Assembly: GCF_022810305.1 (NCBI RefSeq)
Contig: NZ_JALGQH010000002.1
Coordinates: 62,001-126,000 of the forward strand
Direction: 5' to 3'
Source of the DNA: Rhodococcus sp. ARC_M6
GTDB taxonomy: Bacteria > Actinomycetota > Actinomycetes > Mycobacteriales > Mycobacteriaceae
DNA: 64,000 nucleotides
In this document: positions 57,204 to 64,000 of the stretch, piece by piece
How positions within the stretch are numbered: position 1 is the first letter of the stretch
Layout of the letters: every line of letters begins with the position of its first letter
Made by a program: the position numbers and the translations under genes
Notes under the pieces: generated by a model
What the model was told of the DNA's origin: nothing
Databases searched by the model: none
Seen by the model: only the letters and a program-made list of their open reading frames with translations

Positions 57204-57584
57204 ATGAGCACCTCCGAGATCGCCACCGTCCTCGCGTGGCACGACGCACTCAACTCCCAAGACATCGACACACTCCTGCAGTTGTCGAGCGACGACATCG
57301 AGGTCGGCGGGCCGAAGGGGGCCAGCCAGGGGTTGGCGGCGCTGCGCGAGTGGGCGACCAACGCCGGTATCACCCTCGTTCCCGGCAGGATGTTCGTCCA
57401 CCACGGAATTATCGTCGTGGAACAGACCGCGACGTGGACCGCGGAGCCCGATAAGTCCGCCACGCTCGCTTCCGCATTCCGGGTGGTCGAGGATCAGGTC
57501 ACGTCGACGTTCCGCCATCCTGATCTAGTAACCGCGCTGGGAGCCACCGATCTGTCCGAGGCCGACGAGGTCACCGACAACTGA
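57204..57584 (+). CDS. NTF2-like/SnoaL-type protein
   Basis: 126 residues from ATG 57204. The pattern IATVLAWHDALNSQDIDTLLQLSSDDIEVGGP, GLAALREWATNAGITL and ..VVEQTATW is that of the NTF2-like fold. These small proteins bind hydrophobic ligands or act as isomerases; no catalytic site can be assigned. It is divergent from rarA and ends at a terminator shared with the phosphotransferase gene. Confidence 0.75.
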   Translation: MSTSEIATVLAWHDALNSQDIDTLLQLSSDDIEVGGPKGASQGLAALREWATNAGITLVPGRMFVHHGIIVVEQTATWTAEPDKSATLASAFRVVEDQVTSTFRHPDLVTALGATDLSEADEVTDN

Positions 57585-57597
57585 CATCAAAAAGAGA

Positions 57598-57627
57598 AAA
57601 CCACCCGTGCGTCGGCACGGGTGGTTT
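57598..57627. terminator. Bidirectional terminator
   Basis: AAACCACCCGTGC pairs with GCACGGGTGGTTT around a four-base loop, with A tracts on the left and T on the right. It serves the two convergent genes on either side. Confidence 0.85.
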
Positions 57628-57656
57628 CTTAGTTCCGGATTGAAATACTGATCTCA

Positions 57657-58832
57657 TCAGCCGTGCGCACGGAGCGCAGCGAACACTTCACGGGCATGGG
57701 CCTCGACGTCCGTGTTGCCACTCAGTTGTGCGGAGCGAGCCAAGCGAGCCCACCGCCCGACCAGCGCTTCGGTTCGGGGAACCGACAGGTAATGCTCACG
57801 CACGGCCGCGATTCTCGAGTGATCATTGGGCAGGAACAGATACGTGCTCAGCCACACCCAGATGAGCTGAGCCTCGACCAGGCGTCGTCCCAGCTCGGCT
57901 TCGTCGGCCAGCGCCGGCCACATCCCCACAACTTCGGCACGCCACGCGTCGACCATTGCCGACGCTCGTTCTTCGGTCAGGTCGATATTGCACAGGCAAC
58001 CCGGGAACGACACGAGCGCATAGGTGATGTCGAGGACGGCGTCGCGGTATCCGCCCCACTCGTAGTCGAGGAACCGAACGCCTTCGCCGTTGACGATGAT
58101 GTTGTCCGGGCACAGATCGGACGGACTGAATGCCCGGAACCGTCCGCCGCTGAACAAGTTCTGAGCGTTCTGGACCTGTCCGAGAACGCTGGGCGCAACG
58201 TCGACACCAAGAAATTTGGACAGCATCGACGGCACATTGGCAACGACGCGGCTGACTTGATCGGCAACTTCGTCGGAGCTGTGAGCGACCTCCGCGCGCC
58301 GAAGCAGCGCGGTGAAGTCTTCTTCACGACCGACGGTGGCAGCATGCATGCGGCCCATGGCTTGAGCCATCGCCATCAACGTGTTGGTGACGGTGTCTTC
58401 GCCGGCGTCCTCGAGCAGGACACTGATCGCGGTGGCGTCACCGAGATCGCTGAGCACGAGGAGCCTGGCATGCAAGTCGTAAGCCAGCAACTCGGCGCCG
58501 GGCCGTGCATCCTGAGCCAGTGCATTGGCGAATTGGTAGGACACTGCCTCCCGCAGGAACGCGGTGTCGGGATCGAATACCTGCGAAACTTCTGCCGGCG
58601 GCGTCACGCCGTTCTTCACCCCGAGGTAGGGATCACGGACTTGTTTGATCACGAGGGTGCGAGGTAGCGAAAACGGGTTCTCGGCAACTCTCACGCGGAG
58701 CACGATTGTGCGGCCACTTCCACCTAGATCTGTGGGATCTACGAGGGTGACGGGTGCCCCTGTACGGCGTGTCAGCAACTGCTCGGCAGCTGCCACGACT
58801 TCGGATACGGGGTCTGCCAGTAATACGGTCAT
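57657..58832 (-). CDS. Aminoglycoside/choline-kinase-like phosphotransferase with altered catalytic motif
   Basis: 391 residues. The APH fold shows a nucleotide loop LGGSGRTIVLRVRV, Lys in LVIKQVRD, and late VRFLDYEWGGYRDAVLDI with the metal-binding Asp. The catalytic loop reads SPSDLCPDNI instead of the usual HGDLHPGNI: the His before the base is Ser, but the Asp and Asn remain. It could still phosphorylate a small hydroxylated molecule, or have changed activity. Rhodococcal genomes keep such a gene near aspS. The convergent gene shares its terminator. Confidence 0.75.
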   Translation of the reverse strand: MTVLLADPVSEVVAAAEQLLTRRTGAPVTLVDPTDLGGSGRTIVLRVRVAENPFSLPRTLVIKQVRDPYLGVKNGVTPPAEVSQVFDPDTAFLREAVSYQFANALAQDARPGAELLAYDLHARLLVLSDLGDATAISVLLEDAGEDTVTNTLMAMAQAMGRMHAATVGREEDFTALLRRAEVAHSSDEVADQVSRVVANVPSMLSKFLGVDVAPSVLGQVQNAQNLFSGGRFRAFSPSDLCPDNIIVNGEGVRFLDYEWGGYRDAVLDITYALVSFPGCLCNIDLTEERASAMVDAWRAEVVGMWPALADEAELGRRLVEAQLIWVWLSTYLFLPNDHSRIAAVREHYLSVPRTEALVGRWARLARSAQLSGNTDVEAHAREVFAALRAHG

Positions 58833-58885
58833 CGCTTCATAACTTACCCGTTAGTGACGACAATCATGCGTCCCCGCCGCTGCAC

Positions 58886-59851
58886 TTACGGTGAATTCGG
58901 GTCGTCGACCAGACTTGAAATGCCTTTCAGGGCGGCAGCAAACTCCTGGTCGGCGCGGGTCCTGACCCACAGCACCAACGCGCAGGCAGTCACAATCCCC
59001 AGCATGTTGACAGCAAGTTGGAGGGAAGACAGTCCGGCAATTCGCCACTCACCGTTAGCAGCGGCAACCACAGCAAATCCTGCAGCCGGGACTGTGGTGA
59101 CCGAGATGAAAACTCCGACGAGGGCCGCAGACTTCTCCGACAGCAAAGCGAGCATCCCGGCGGCACCGGCCAGCAGCGCCACCACAAACGAGATGGGCCC
59201 CACCTTGTAGACAAAATCAACCTGATGCAAAGTCTCGAGGCTCCCGACGTCCATCCAGCCGAACATCTTCACCACGAACGTGGCCAACAGGGTCACGCCC
59301 ATTGCAATCGGAAAAGCGACGACGAGCGCAAGAATCGAGCGCCGACGCAGCTTCCGGTCACGCCTGACCAATGCCACCGCAAGCGCTGCCAGCGGACCGA
59401 ACTCCGGCCCGACCACCATGGCACCAACAATGGTGATCGGCGAATCCGTCACCACGCCGATTGCCGCCAGCAGGCAAGCGATAGTCAGGAAGGCGACAAA
59501 CACCCGATTGAGAGTTGATTCCTCACGAGTATGAGAGAGGAGTTCCTCCCACACGATGGAATCTGCTGCGTCGCCCGGTGCATCATGCTCAGCCTTGCGG
59601 GCCGCCGCCGACAGCACCGTTTCCACCGGCACCATCGTCACGCCGCCATCTTCAATGACATCGAGGGCCTTCAATGCGCTCAGGACCTCGTTGGCGCACT
59701 CCCGCGCAACATCGGCCTGCACCATGTCGCCGCGCGGTTCAACCGCGGCACCACGGAACACGACAATGTGCGTCGCGCCCGGTTCCGCCTCGAGCGCACC
59801 GAGAACTTCCTCGGTGCGCTCGGACGGGCAGATCACTCTCATATGCAGCAT
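58886..59851 (-). CDS. DUF389 membrane protein
   Basis: 321 residues. A soluble N-terminal part of about 115 residues (MRVICPSERTEEVLGALEAE) is followed by six membrane helices. The family signature is ITIVGAMVVGPEFGPLAALAVAL. Function unknown in the family; TIGR00341-type proteins are suspected transporters. It lies 18 bases downstream of the aspS stop and is probably co-transcribed with aspS. Confidence 0.85.
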   Translation of the reverse strand: MLHMRVICPSERTEEVLGALEAEPGATHIVVFRGAAVEPRGDMVQADVARECANEVLSALKALDVIEDGGVTMVPVETVLSAAARKAEHDAPGDAADSIVWEELLSHTREESTLNRVFVAFLTIACLLAAIGVVTDSPITIVGAMVVGPEFGPLAALAVALVRRDRKLRRRSILALVVAFPIAMGVTLLATFVVKMFGWMDVGSLETLHQVDFVYKVGPISFVVALLAGAAGMLALLSEKSAALVGVFISVTTVPAAGFAVVAAANGEWRIAGLSSLQLAVNMLGIVTACALVLWVRTRADQEFAAALKGISSLVDDPNSP

Positions 59852-59869
59852 GGTGATCTGCAGTCAGCT

Positions 59870-61678
59870 CTACTTGCCGTCGGCAGTATCGCCGTCGGCC
59901 TTCTTTTCTTCAGCCTTCTTTTCGGGCTTCGCGTCGACGCCCGATTCCTTACGCTGCTGCGCGGTGATCGGAGTCGGTGCATCGGTGAGCGGGTCGACGC
60001 CGCCACCGGACTTCGGGAACGCAATGACCTCACGGATGGAATCCATGCCGGCGAGGAGCGCGGTGATGCGGTCCCAACCGAAGGCGATGCCGCCGTGCGG
60101 CGGAGCGCCGAAGGCAAAGGCGTCGAGCAGGAAGCCGAACTTGTCCTGCGCCTCTTCCTCCGAAATACCCATCACCTTGAACACTCGTTCTTGAATGTCC
60201 TTGCGGTGGATACGAATACTGCCGCCGCCGATTTCATTGCCGTTGCAGACGATGTCGTAGGCGTAGGCGAGCGCAGTGCCGGGTTCGGTATCGAACGTGT
60301 CGAAGAACTCCGGCTTGGGCGAGGTGAACGCGTGGTGCACCGCGGTCCAGGCCGAGTAGCCGAGGGCAACGTCGCCCGAGGCCGTGGCGTCGGAGGTCGG
60401 CTCGAACATCGGAGCGTCGACGATCCAAACGAAGGCCCAGGCCTTGGGATCGATGAGATCCTTCTTGCGTGCGATCTCGCCGCGAGCAGCACCGAGGAGT
60501 GCGCGCATCGGCTTGGTTGCACCGGCGGCGAAGAAGACGCAGTCACCGGGCTGGGCGCCGACGTGAGCGGCGAGACCCTCACGTTCGGCATCGGTGAGGT
60601 TCTTGGCGACGGGGCCACCGAGGGTGCCGTCTTCGCCGACCAATACGTACGCGAGGCCCTTGGCGCCGCGCTGCTTAGCCCATTCCTGCCACGCGTCGAG
60701 CTGCTTACGCGGCTGGCTCGCGCCGCCCGGCATCACGACGGCGCCGACGTACTCGGCCTGGAACACGCGGAACGTGGTGTCCTTGAAGAAGTCCATGCAC
60801 TCGACGAGTTCGATGTCGAAACGCAGGTCAGGCTTGTCAGAGCCGTAACGACGCATTGCCTCGTTATAGGTCATGCGCGCGATCGGCGTCTTGATCTCGT
60901 AGCCGACGAGCTTCCACAGTGCCGACAGAACTTCTTCGGCCAACAGGATGATGTCGTCCTGGTTGACGAAGGACATCTCGATGTCGAGCTGAGTGAACTC
61001 AGGCTGGCGGTCGGCGCGGAAATCCTCGTCGCGGTAGCAGCGAGCAATCTGGTAGTACCGCTCGATGCCGCCGACCATGAGGAGCTGCTTGAACAGCTGC
61101 GGGCTCTGCGGGAGCGCATAGAAGCTACCGGGCTGCAAACGTGCCGGCACCAGGAAGTCGCGAGCACCTTCGGGGGTGGAACGGGTGAGCGTCGGGGTTT
61201 CGACCTCGACGAACTCGTGATGCGCCAGCACACTACGTGCAGCGGCATTAACCTTGGAGCGCAAGCGAATTGCGTGTCCGGGGCCTTCGCGACGCAGGTC
61301 CAGGTAGCGGTACTTCAGACGCGCTTCCTCGCCGACCTGATCGTCGAGCTGGAACGGCAGAGGTGCACTCTCATTGAGGACCTCGAGCTCGGTGGCGTTG
61401 ACTTCGATTGCACCGGTGGGGATTTCGAAGTTCTGGTTGCCCTCGGGGCGAACTTCGACCGTTCCGGTTACGCGAACGCAGTATTCCGCGCGCAGACGGT
61501 GAGCCTGCTCGGCCACCTCACCTGCCCGGAAAACTACCTGCGCAACTCCGGATGCATCACGAAGATCGATGAAGATCACTCCACCATGATCACGACGCCT
61601 GGCTACCCAACCGGTGAGCGTTACTGTCTGCTCTGCCTGCTCGGGTCGCAATGAACCGGCGAGATGTGTGCGCAGCAC
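59870..61678 (-). CDS. aspS: Aspartyl-tRNA(Asp/Asn) synthetase
   Basis: 602 residues from GTG 61678, preceded by AAAGGAATC; an upstream frame to 61780 is only leader. The OB-fold anticodon domain ([24 protein letters not shown]), class II motif 2 ([21 protein letters not shown]), bacterial insertion domain and motif 3 ([13 protein letters not shown]) are complete. The last 40 residues are charged and disordered ([13 protein letters not shown]). In Actinobacteria lacking AsnRS it is often non-discriminating; that cannot be read from the window. Confidence 0.96.
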   Translation of the reverse strand: MLRTHLAGSLRPEQAEQTVTLTGWVARRRDHGGVIFIDLRDASGVAQVVFRAGEVAEQAHRLRAEYCVRVTGTVEVRPEGNQNFEIPTGAIEVNATELEVLNESAPLPFQLDDQVGEEARLKYRYLDLRREGPGHAIRLRSKVNAAARSVLAHHEFVEVETPTLTRSTPEGARDFLVPARLQPGSFYALPQSPQLFKQLLMVGGIERYYQIARCYRDEDFRADRQPEFTQLDIEMSFVNQDDIILLAEEVLSALWKLVGYEIKTPIARMTYNEAMRRYGSDKPDLRFDIELVECMDFFKDTTFRVFQAEYVGAVVMPGGASQPRKQLDAWQEWAKQRGAKGLAYVLVGEDGTLGGPVAKNLTDAEREGLAAHVGAQPGDCVFFAAGATKPMRALLGAARGEIARKKDLIDPKAWAFVWIVDAPMFEPTSDATASGDVALGYSAWTAVHHAFTSPKPEFFDTFDTEPGTALAYAYDIVCNGNEIGGGSIRIHRKDIQERVFKVMGISEEEAQDKFGFLLDAFAFGAPPHGGIAFGWDRITALLAGMDSIREVIAFPKSGGGVDPLTDAPTPITAQQRKESGVDAKPEKKAEEKKADGDTADGK

Positions 61679-61840
61679 GAGATTCCTTTCGAACAACTTC
61701 AATAACCGACAACCGACTACTTTGGTCTGTAATCCTACGGAGCTAACAGCCCAGAGCGGAAACGCGGACCCGCATCGCATGCGAAGCTATCACCAGAAGT
61801 GACAGTCAGCACTTGTTCTCGAGAACAGAAAGCGACACAT

Positions 61841-62770
61841 ATGACCTTCAACGAGGGGGCCCGCGGCGAAGCGGGGCGCGTTCAAGTTCAGGGCGGCGGG
61901 GGCGGTAGCCGCGGCAGCAAGATGGCAATTGGCGGTGGAGCAGGCGGCATCATCGTACTGATCCTCGCGTTGCTGTTCGGCGGCGATCCCGGTTCACTCT
62001 TGGGCGGGTTGAGCAGTTCCACAGATACCGCCAGCTCGTCGACGGGCCTCGCCTCGGTCGACGATTGCACCGGCACTGACGCAAACAAGGACGTCAACTG
62101 CCGGGTGACGTTGACCGTCGGCAGCCTCGACGACGTCTGGGAACAGCAGCTGATCAAGCAGACCGGGACCAAATATGTGCGCCCGGAGGTGGTTCTGTTC
62201 AGCGGTTCGGTCAACACCGGGTGTGGCCAGGCGTCGAGTGACGTGGGTCCGTTCTATTGCCCGGCCGATCAGACCGCGTATTTCGATACAAGCTTCTTCC
62301 AGCTCCTGGTCGACCGTTTCGGGTCCAGCGCCGGACCGTTGGCCCAGGAATACGTCGTGGCCCATGAGTTCGGTCATCACCTCCAGAACCAACTCGGCGA
62401 TATCGGGCGGGCACAGTCCGACCCGCAGGGTGAGCAGTCCGGTGCCGTCCGCACCGAACTTCAGGCGGATTGTTACGCCGGAGTCTGGGCACATTACGCC
62501 GACACCATTCCGGACGAGGTGACCGGACTCCCCTTCCTGAAGCCGTTGACGCAGACCGACATCCGCGACGCACTGTCAGCAGCGTCGTCCGTGGGCGATG
62601 ACCGAATCCAGAGGGCGTCGACTGGTCGGGTCAACCCCGAGGGCTGGACCCACGGTTCGTCCGATCAACGACAGAAGTGGTTCGCCGCGGGATACAAGAC
62701 CGGCCAGGTATCGGCGTGCGACACATACTCGGCACGCGACCTGAACAACCCCCCGGCGCTCGTCAAGTAA
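61841..62770 (+). CDS. YpfJ-type neutral zinc metallopeptidase
   Basis: 309 residues from ATG 61841. A short Gly-rich cytoplasmic part (VQVQGGGGGSRGS) precedes one membrane helix (GGIIVLILALLFGG). The extracytoplasmic domain has the zinc motif HEFGHH at 175-180 and downstream ELQADCYAGVW with the third ligand Glu. The CPADQTAYFDTSFF strand is also typical of the family (PF04228). It is a membrane-anchored protease of unknown substrate. It is divergent from aspS. Confidence 0.88.
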   Translation: MTFNEGARGEAGRVQVQGGGGGSRGSKMAIGGGAGGIIVLILALLFGGDPGSLLGGLSSSTDTASSSTGLASVDDCTGTDANKDVNCRVTLTVGSLDDVWEQQLIKQTGTKYVRPEVVLFSGSVNTGCGQASSDVGPFYCPADQTAYFDTSFFQLLVDRFGSSAGPLAQEYVVAHEFGHHLQNQLGDIGRAQSDPQGEQSGAVRTELQADCYAGVWAHYADTIPDEVTGLPFLKPLTQTDIRDALSAASSVGDDRIQRASTGRVNPEGWTHGSSDQRQKWFAAGYKTGQVSACDTYSARDLNNPPALVK

Positions 62771-62778
62771 CTTCGAAG

Positions 62779-62832
62779 CCATCCCGCCGACAATTTTTTC
62801 TGTCTTGACAGAACTTGTTGTCGGTGGGATGG
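62779..62832. terminator. Long hairpin between the peptidase and regulator genes
   Basis: CCATCCCGCCGACAA at 62779-62793 pairs with TTGTCGGTGGGATGG at 62818-62832 (one G-T mismatch), followed by TTTTGT. It probably ends peptidase transcription, but it also encloses the promoter-like palindrome of the next gene. Confidence 0.6.
62798..62813. promoter_or_regulatory. Palindromic operator overlapping a -35 hexamer
   Basis: TTCTGTC-TT-GACAGAA is a perfect palindrome that includes TTGACA (62805-62810), 30 bases before the start of the HTH gene. Binding here by the encoded regulator would block the promoter. Confidence 0.55.
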
Positions 62833-62839
62833 TTTTGTC

Positions 62840-63451
62840 ATGTTGGACGTAGCAGTTATCGACCTGCCGGCCGCCGCGGAGGCATCCCTCGATCCCCTTC
62901 GGCAGCGGATCCTGGCGGCACTGGTCACTCCGGCGTCGGCTGCCGCGCTGGCACCGCTGGTCGGCTTGACCCGCCAAAAGGTCAACTATCACCTGCGAAC
63001 CCTCGAAGAGCACGGACTCGTCCACCTCGTGGAGGAACGCAAACGCGGCAATATGACCGAACGTGTCATGCAGGCAAGTGCCGCGTCGTACGTCATCTCC
63101 CCCGCTGCACTGTCCGCCCTCGCGCCGGATCCCAACCGATTTCCCGATCAACTCTCGGCCCGTTGGCTCGTATCGCTGGCCGCACGAATTGTTCGGGAGG
63201 TCGGCGAACTCATCTCCGGTGCCACCGCAGCTGGAAAGCCTTTGGCGTCGTACGCGATTGACAGTGAGATCACCTTCGCAAACGCCGCCGACCGTGCGGC
63301 GTTTGCCGGAGAACTCGGTGAGGCAGTCAACAGCCTTGTGGCCAAGTATCACGACGGCAACGCAGATCGTGGTCGCAAACACCGTCTGGTCGTCGCACTT
63401 CACCCCAGCCTCACCATCCCCCCGACCGCATCATCCGAAACGGAGAAGTAG
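62840..63451 (+). CDS. ArsR-like winged-helix regulator
   Basis: 203 residues from ATG 62840. The HTH lies at residues about 15-75 (LDPLRQRILAALVTPASAAALAP; VGLTRQKVNYHLRTLEEHGLVHLVEERKRGN). The rest is a helical ligand or dimer domain. No metal-binding Cys pair is present. It ends four bases before the SRPBCC gene, so the two act together. Paired ArsR-SRPBCC genes are common in Actinobacteria, with the SRPBCC protein as putative effector or target. A palindrome overlapping its -35 region suggests autorepression. Confidence 0.85.
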   Translation: MLDVAVIDLPAAAEASLDPLRQRILAALVTPASAAALAPLVGLTRQKVNYHLRTLEEHGLVHLVEERKRGNMTERVMQASAASYVISPAALSALAPDPNRFPDQLSARWLVSLAARIVREVGELISGATAAGKPLASYAIDSEITFANAADRAAFAGELGEAVNSLVAKYHDGNADRGRKHRLVVALHPSLTIPPTASSETEK

Positions 63452-63454
63452 CCG

Positions 63455-64000
63455 ATGTCCAAGAAATTCGAGATTCGTCGCGAAGTTGTCGTACCCGGTA
63501 CTCCGGAACAGATCTGGGCCGCCATTTCGGCTGAAACCGCTGGCTGGATGTTCCCGTCCCCTCTCGAAGTTCCCGCCGACGGCAGCAAGCCCGACAGTCC
63601 CGTCATCGCCTCCTGGGAGCCTCCCACCCAACTCGATATCCAGATGGCCGGCCCCGACGGCTGGTTCAACAACCTCGAGTACTTGATCGAAGCTCGCGAC
63701 AACAGCACTGCCGTCGTCCGGTACGTCCACGCCGGAGTTTTTGCCGAAGATTGGGACAACCAGTACGACGGCGCCAGCAAGCACACCGATTTCTACCTGC
63801 ACAGCCTCGGCCAGTATCTGCAGTACTTTGCCGGGCGACCGACCACCTACGTATCGGTCGAAGGCCCGGAGGCATCCGGAACCCCCGAAGCCATGACAGC
63901 GCTGCGCAGCGCGCTCGGCATCGACGCCACGACCGCGATCGGTGACACCGTGACCTTCGACGTCCCCGGAATCGGCTCCGTGTCCGCGGTGGTCGACTAC
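63455..64000 (+). CDS. SRPBCC (START/AHA1-like) protein, 3' end off window
   Basis: 182 residues are visible from ATG 63455 and the frame is open at the right edge. MSKKFEIRREVVVPGTPEQIWAAI, the WE.P..L strand and EDWDNQYDGASKHTDFYLHSLGQYLQYF are typical of the AHA1-like SRPBCC family, which binds hydrophobic ligands in a deep pocket. The visible part after residue 135 (RPTTYVSVEGPEASGTPEAM) exceeds one domain, so a second module or duplication may follow beyond the edge. Confidence 0.82.
   Translation, partial: MSKKFEIRREVVVPGTPEQIWAAISAETAGWMFPSPLEVPADGSKPDSPVIASWEPPTQLDIQMAGPDGWFNNLEYLIEARDNSTAVVRYVHAGVFAEDWDNQYDGASKHTDFYLHSLGQYLQYFAGRPTTYVSVEGPEASGTPEAMTALRSALGIDATTAIGDTVTFDVPGIGSVSAVVDY

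Noticed and set aside
59531..61654. 707-codon open frame on the plus strand
   Set aside because: It is the shadow of aspS and DUF389 on the other strand; high-GC codon use leaves the antisense frame open.

Overview
The window is high-GC DNA with actinobacterial codon use. The order aspS - DUF389 - phosphotransferase - rarA - alaS - ruvX - mltG - aroE - prepilin peptidase at the right end matches chromosomes of the Mycobacteriales. Together with AlkB, NarGHJI, 3-hydroxyisobutyrate genes and many one-component regulators, this points to a Rhodococcus-like member of the Nocardiaceae. That assignment is inferred from gene content and protein character, not from a database search. No rRNA, tRNA or CRISPR array was seen.

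Layout. (1) 1-3.3 kb: a reverse-strand Ser/Thr kinase - NTPase - helical repeat regulator that runs off the left edge. Its kinase C-lobe carries a pair of compensating frameshifts. (2) 3.3-8.6 kb: a gene graveyard. It holds IS110- and IS6-type transposase tails, a DUF4913 pseudogene, a relaxase-like tail, and cupin, thioesterase and other gene ends. A single intact gene for a secreted seven-bladed YVTN propeller lies within it. (3) 8.7-16.9 kb: an intact co-directional block of an RpiR-type regulator, a metallophosphoesterase fused to a PQQ-like propeller, a complete sugar-type ABC importer and a HAD phosphatase. It looks like an uptake and dephosphorylation system for a phosphorylated organic compound. 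(4) 16.9-25.3 kb: a second graveyard (ISL3, IS6 end, tyrosine recombinase, IS30, TIMP-like, MerR and LuxR pieces). It surrounds a SnoaL/IclR divergent pair and a stand-alone alkane monooxygenase gene. (5) 25.4-33.2 kb: narGHJI nitrate reductase, converging on a TDT-family transporter whose 3' end overlaps narI. (6) 33.2-38.3 kb: GNAT, YdeI-like, WYL regulator, epoxide hydrolase and a small secreted double-psi-barrel protein. (7) 37.4-39.6 kb: a cyanate detoxification locus, cynR divergent from cynT-cynS, with a T-N11-A box. (8) 39.7-44.6 kb: a LysR regulator divergent from mmsB - MHS transporter - mmsA (3-hydroxyisobutyrate/valine catabolism). (9) 44.6-49.5 kb: small proteins, an XRE/DUF2975 pair, a GreA-like factor, a histidine-rich tandem-repeat protein and an LLM oxidoreductase. 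(10) 49.6-64 kb: core genes, then a zinc metallopeptidase and a small HTH regulator coupled to an SRPBCC protein cut by the right edge.

The best candidate for an undescribed system is region 3. A phosphoesterase without a visible export signal carries its own beta-propeller, and its gene overlaps or closely precedes a dedicated importer and a second phosphatase. Two diverged IS6-type ends in direct orientation bracket it at 3.8 and 17.3 kb.
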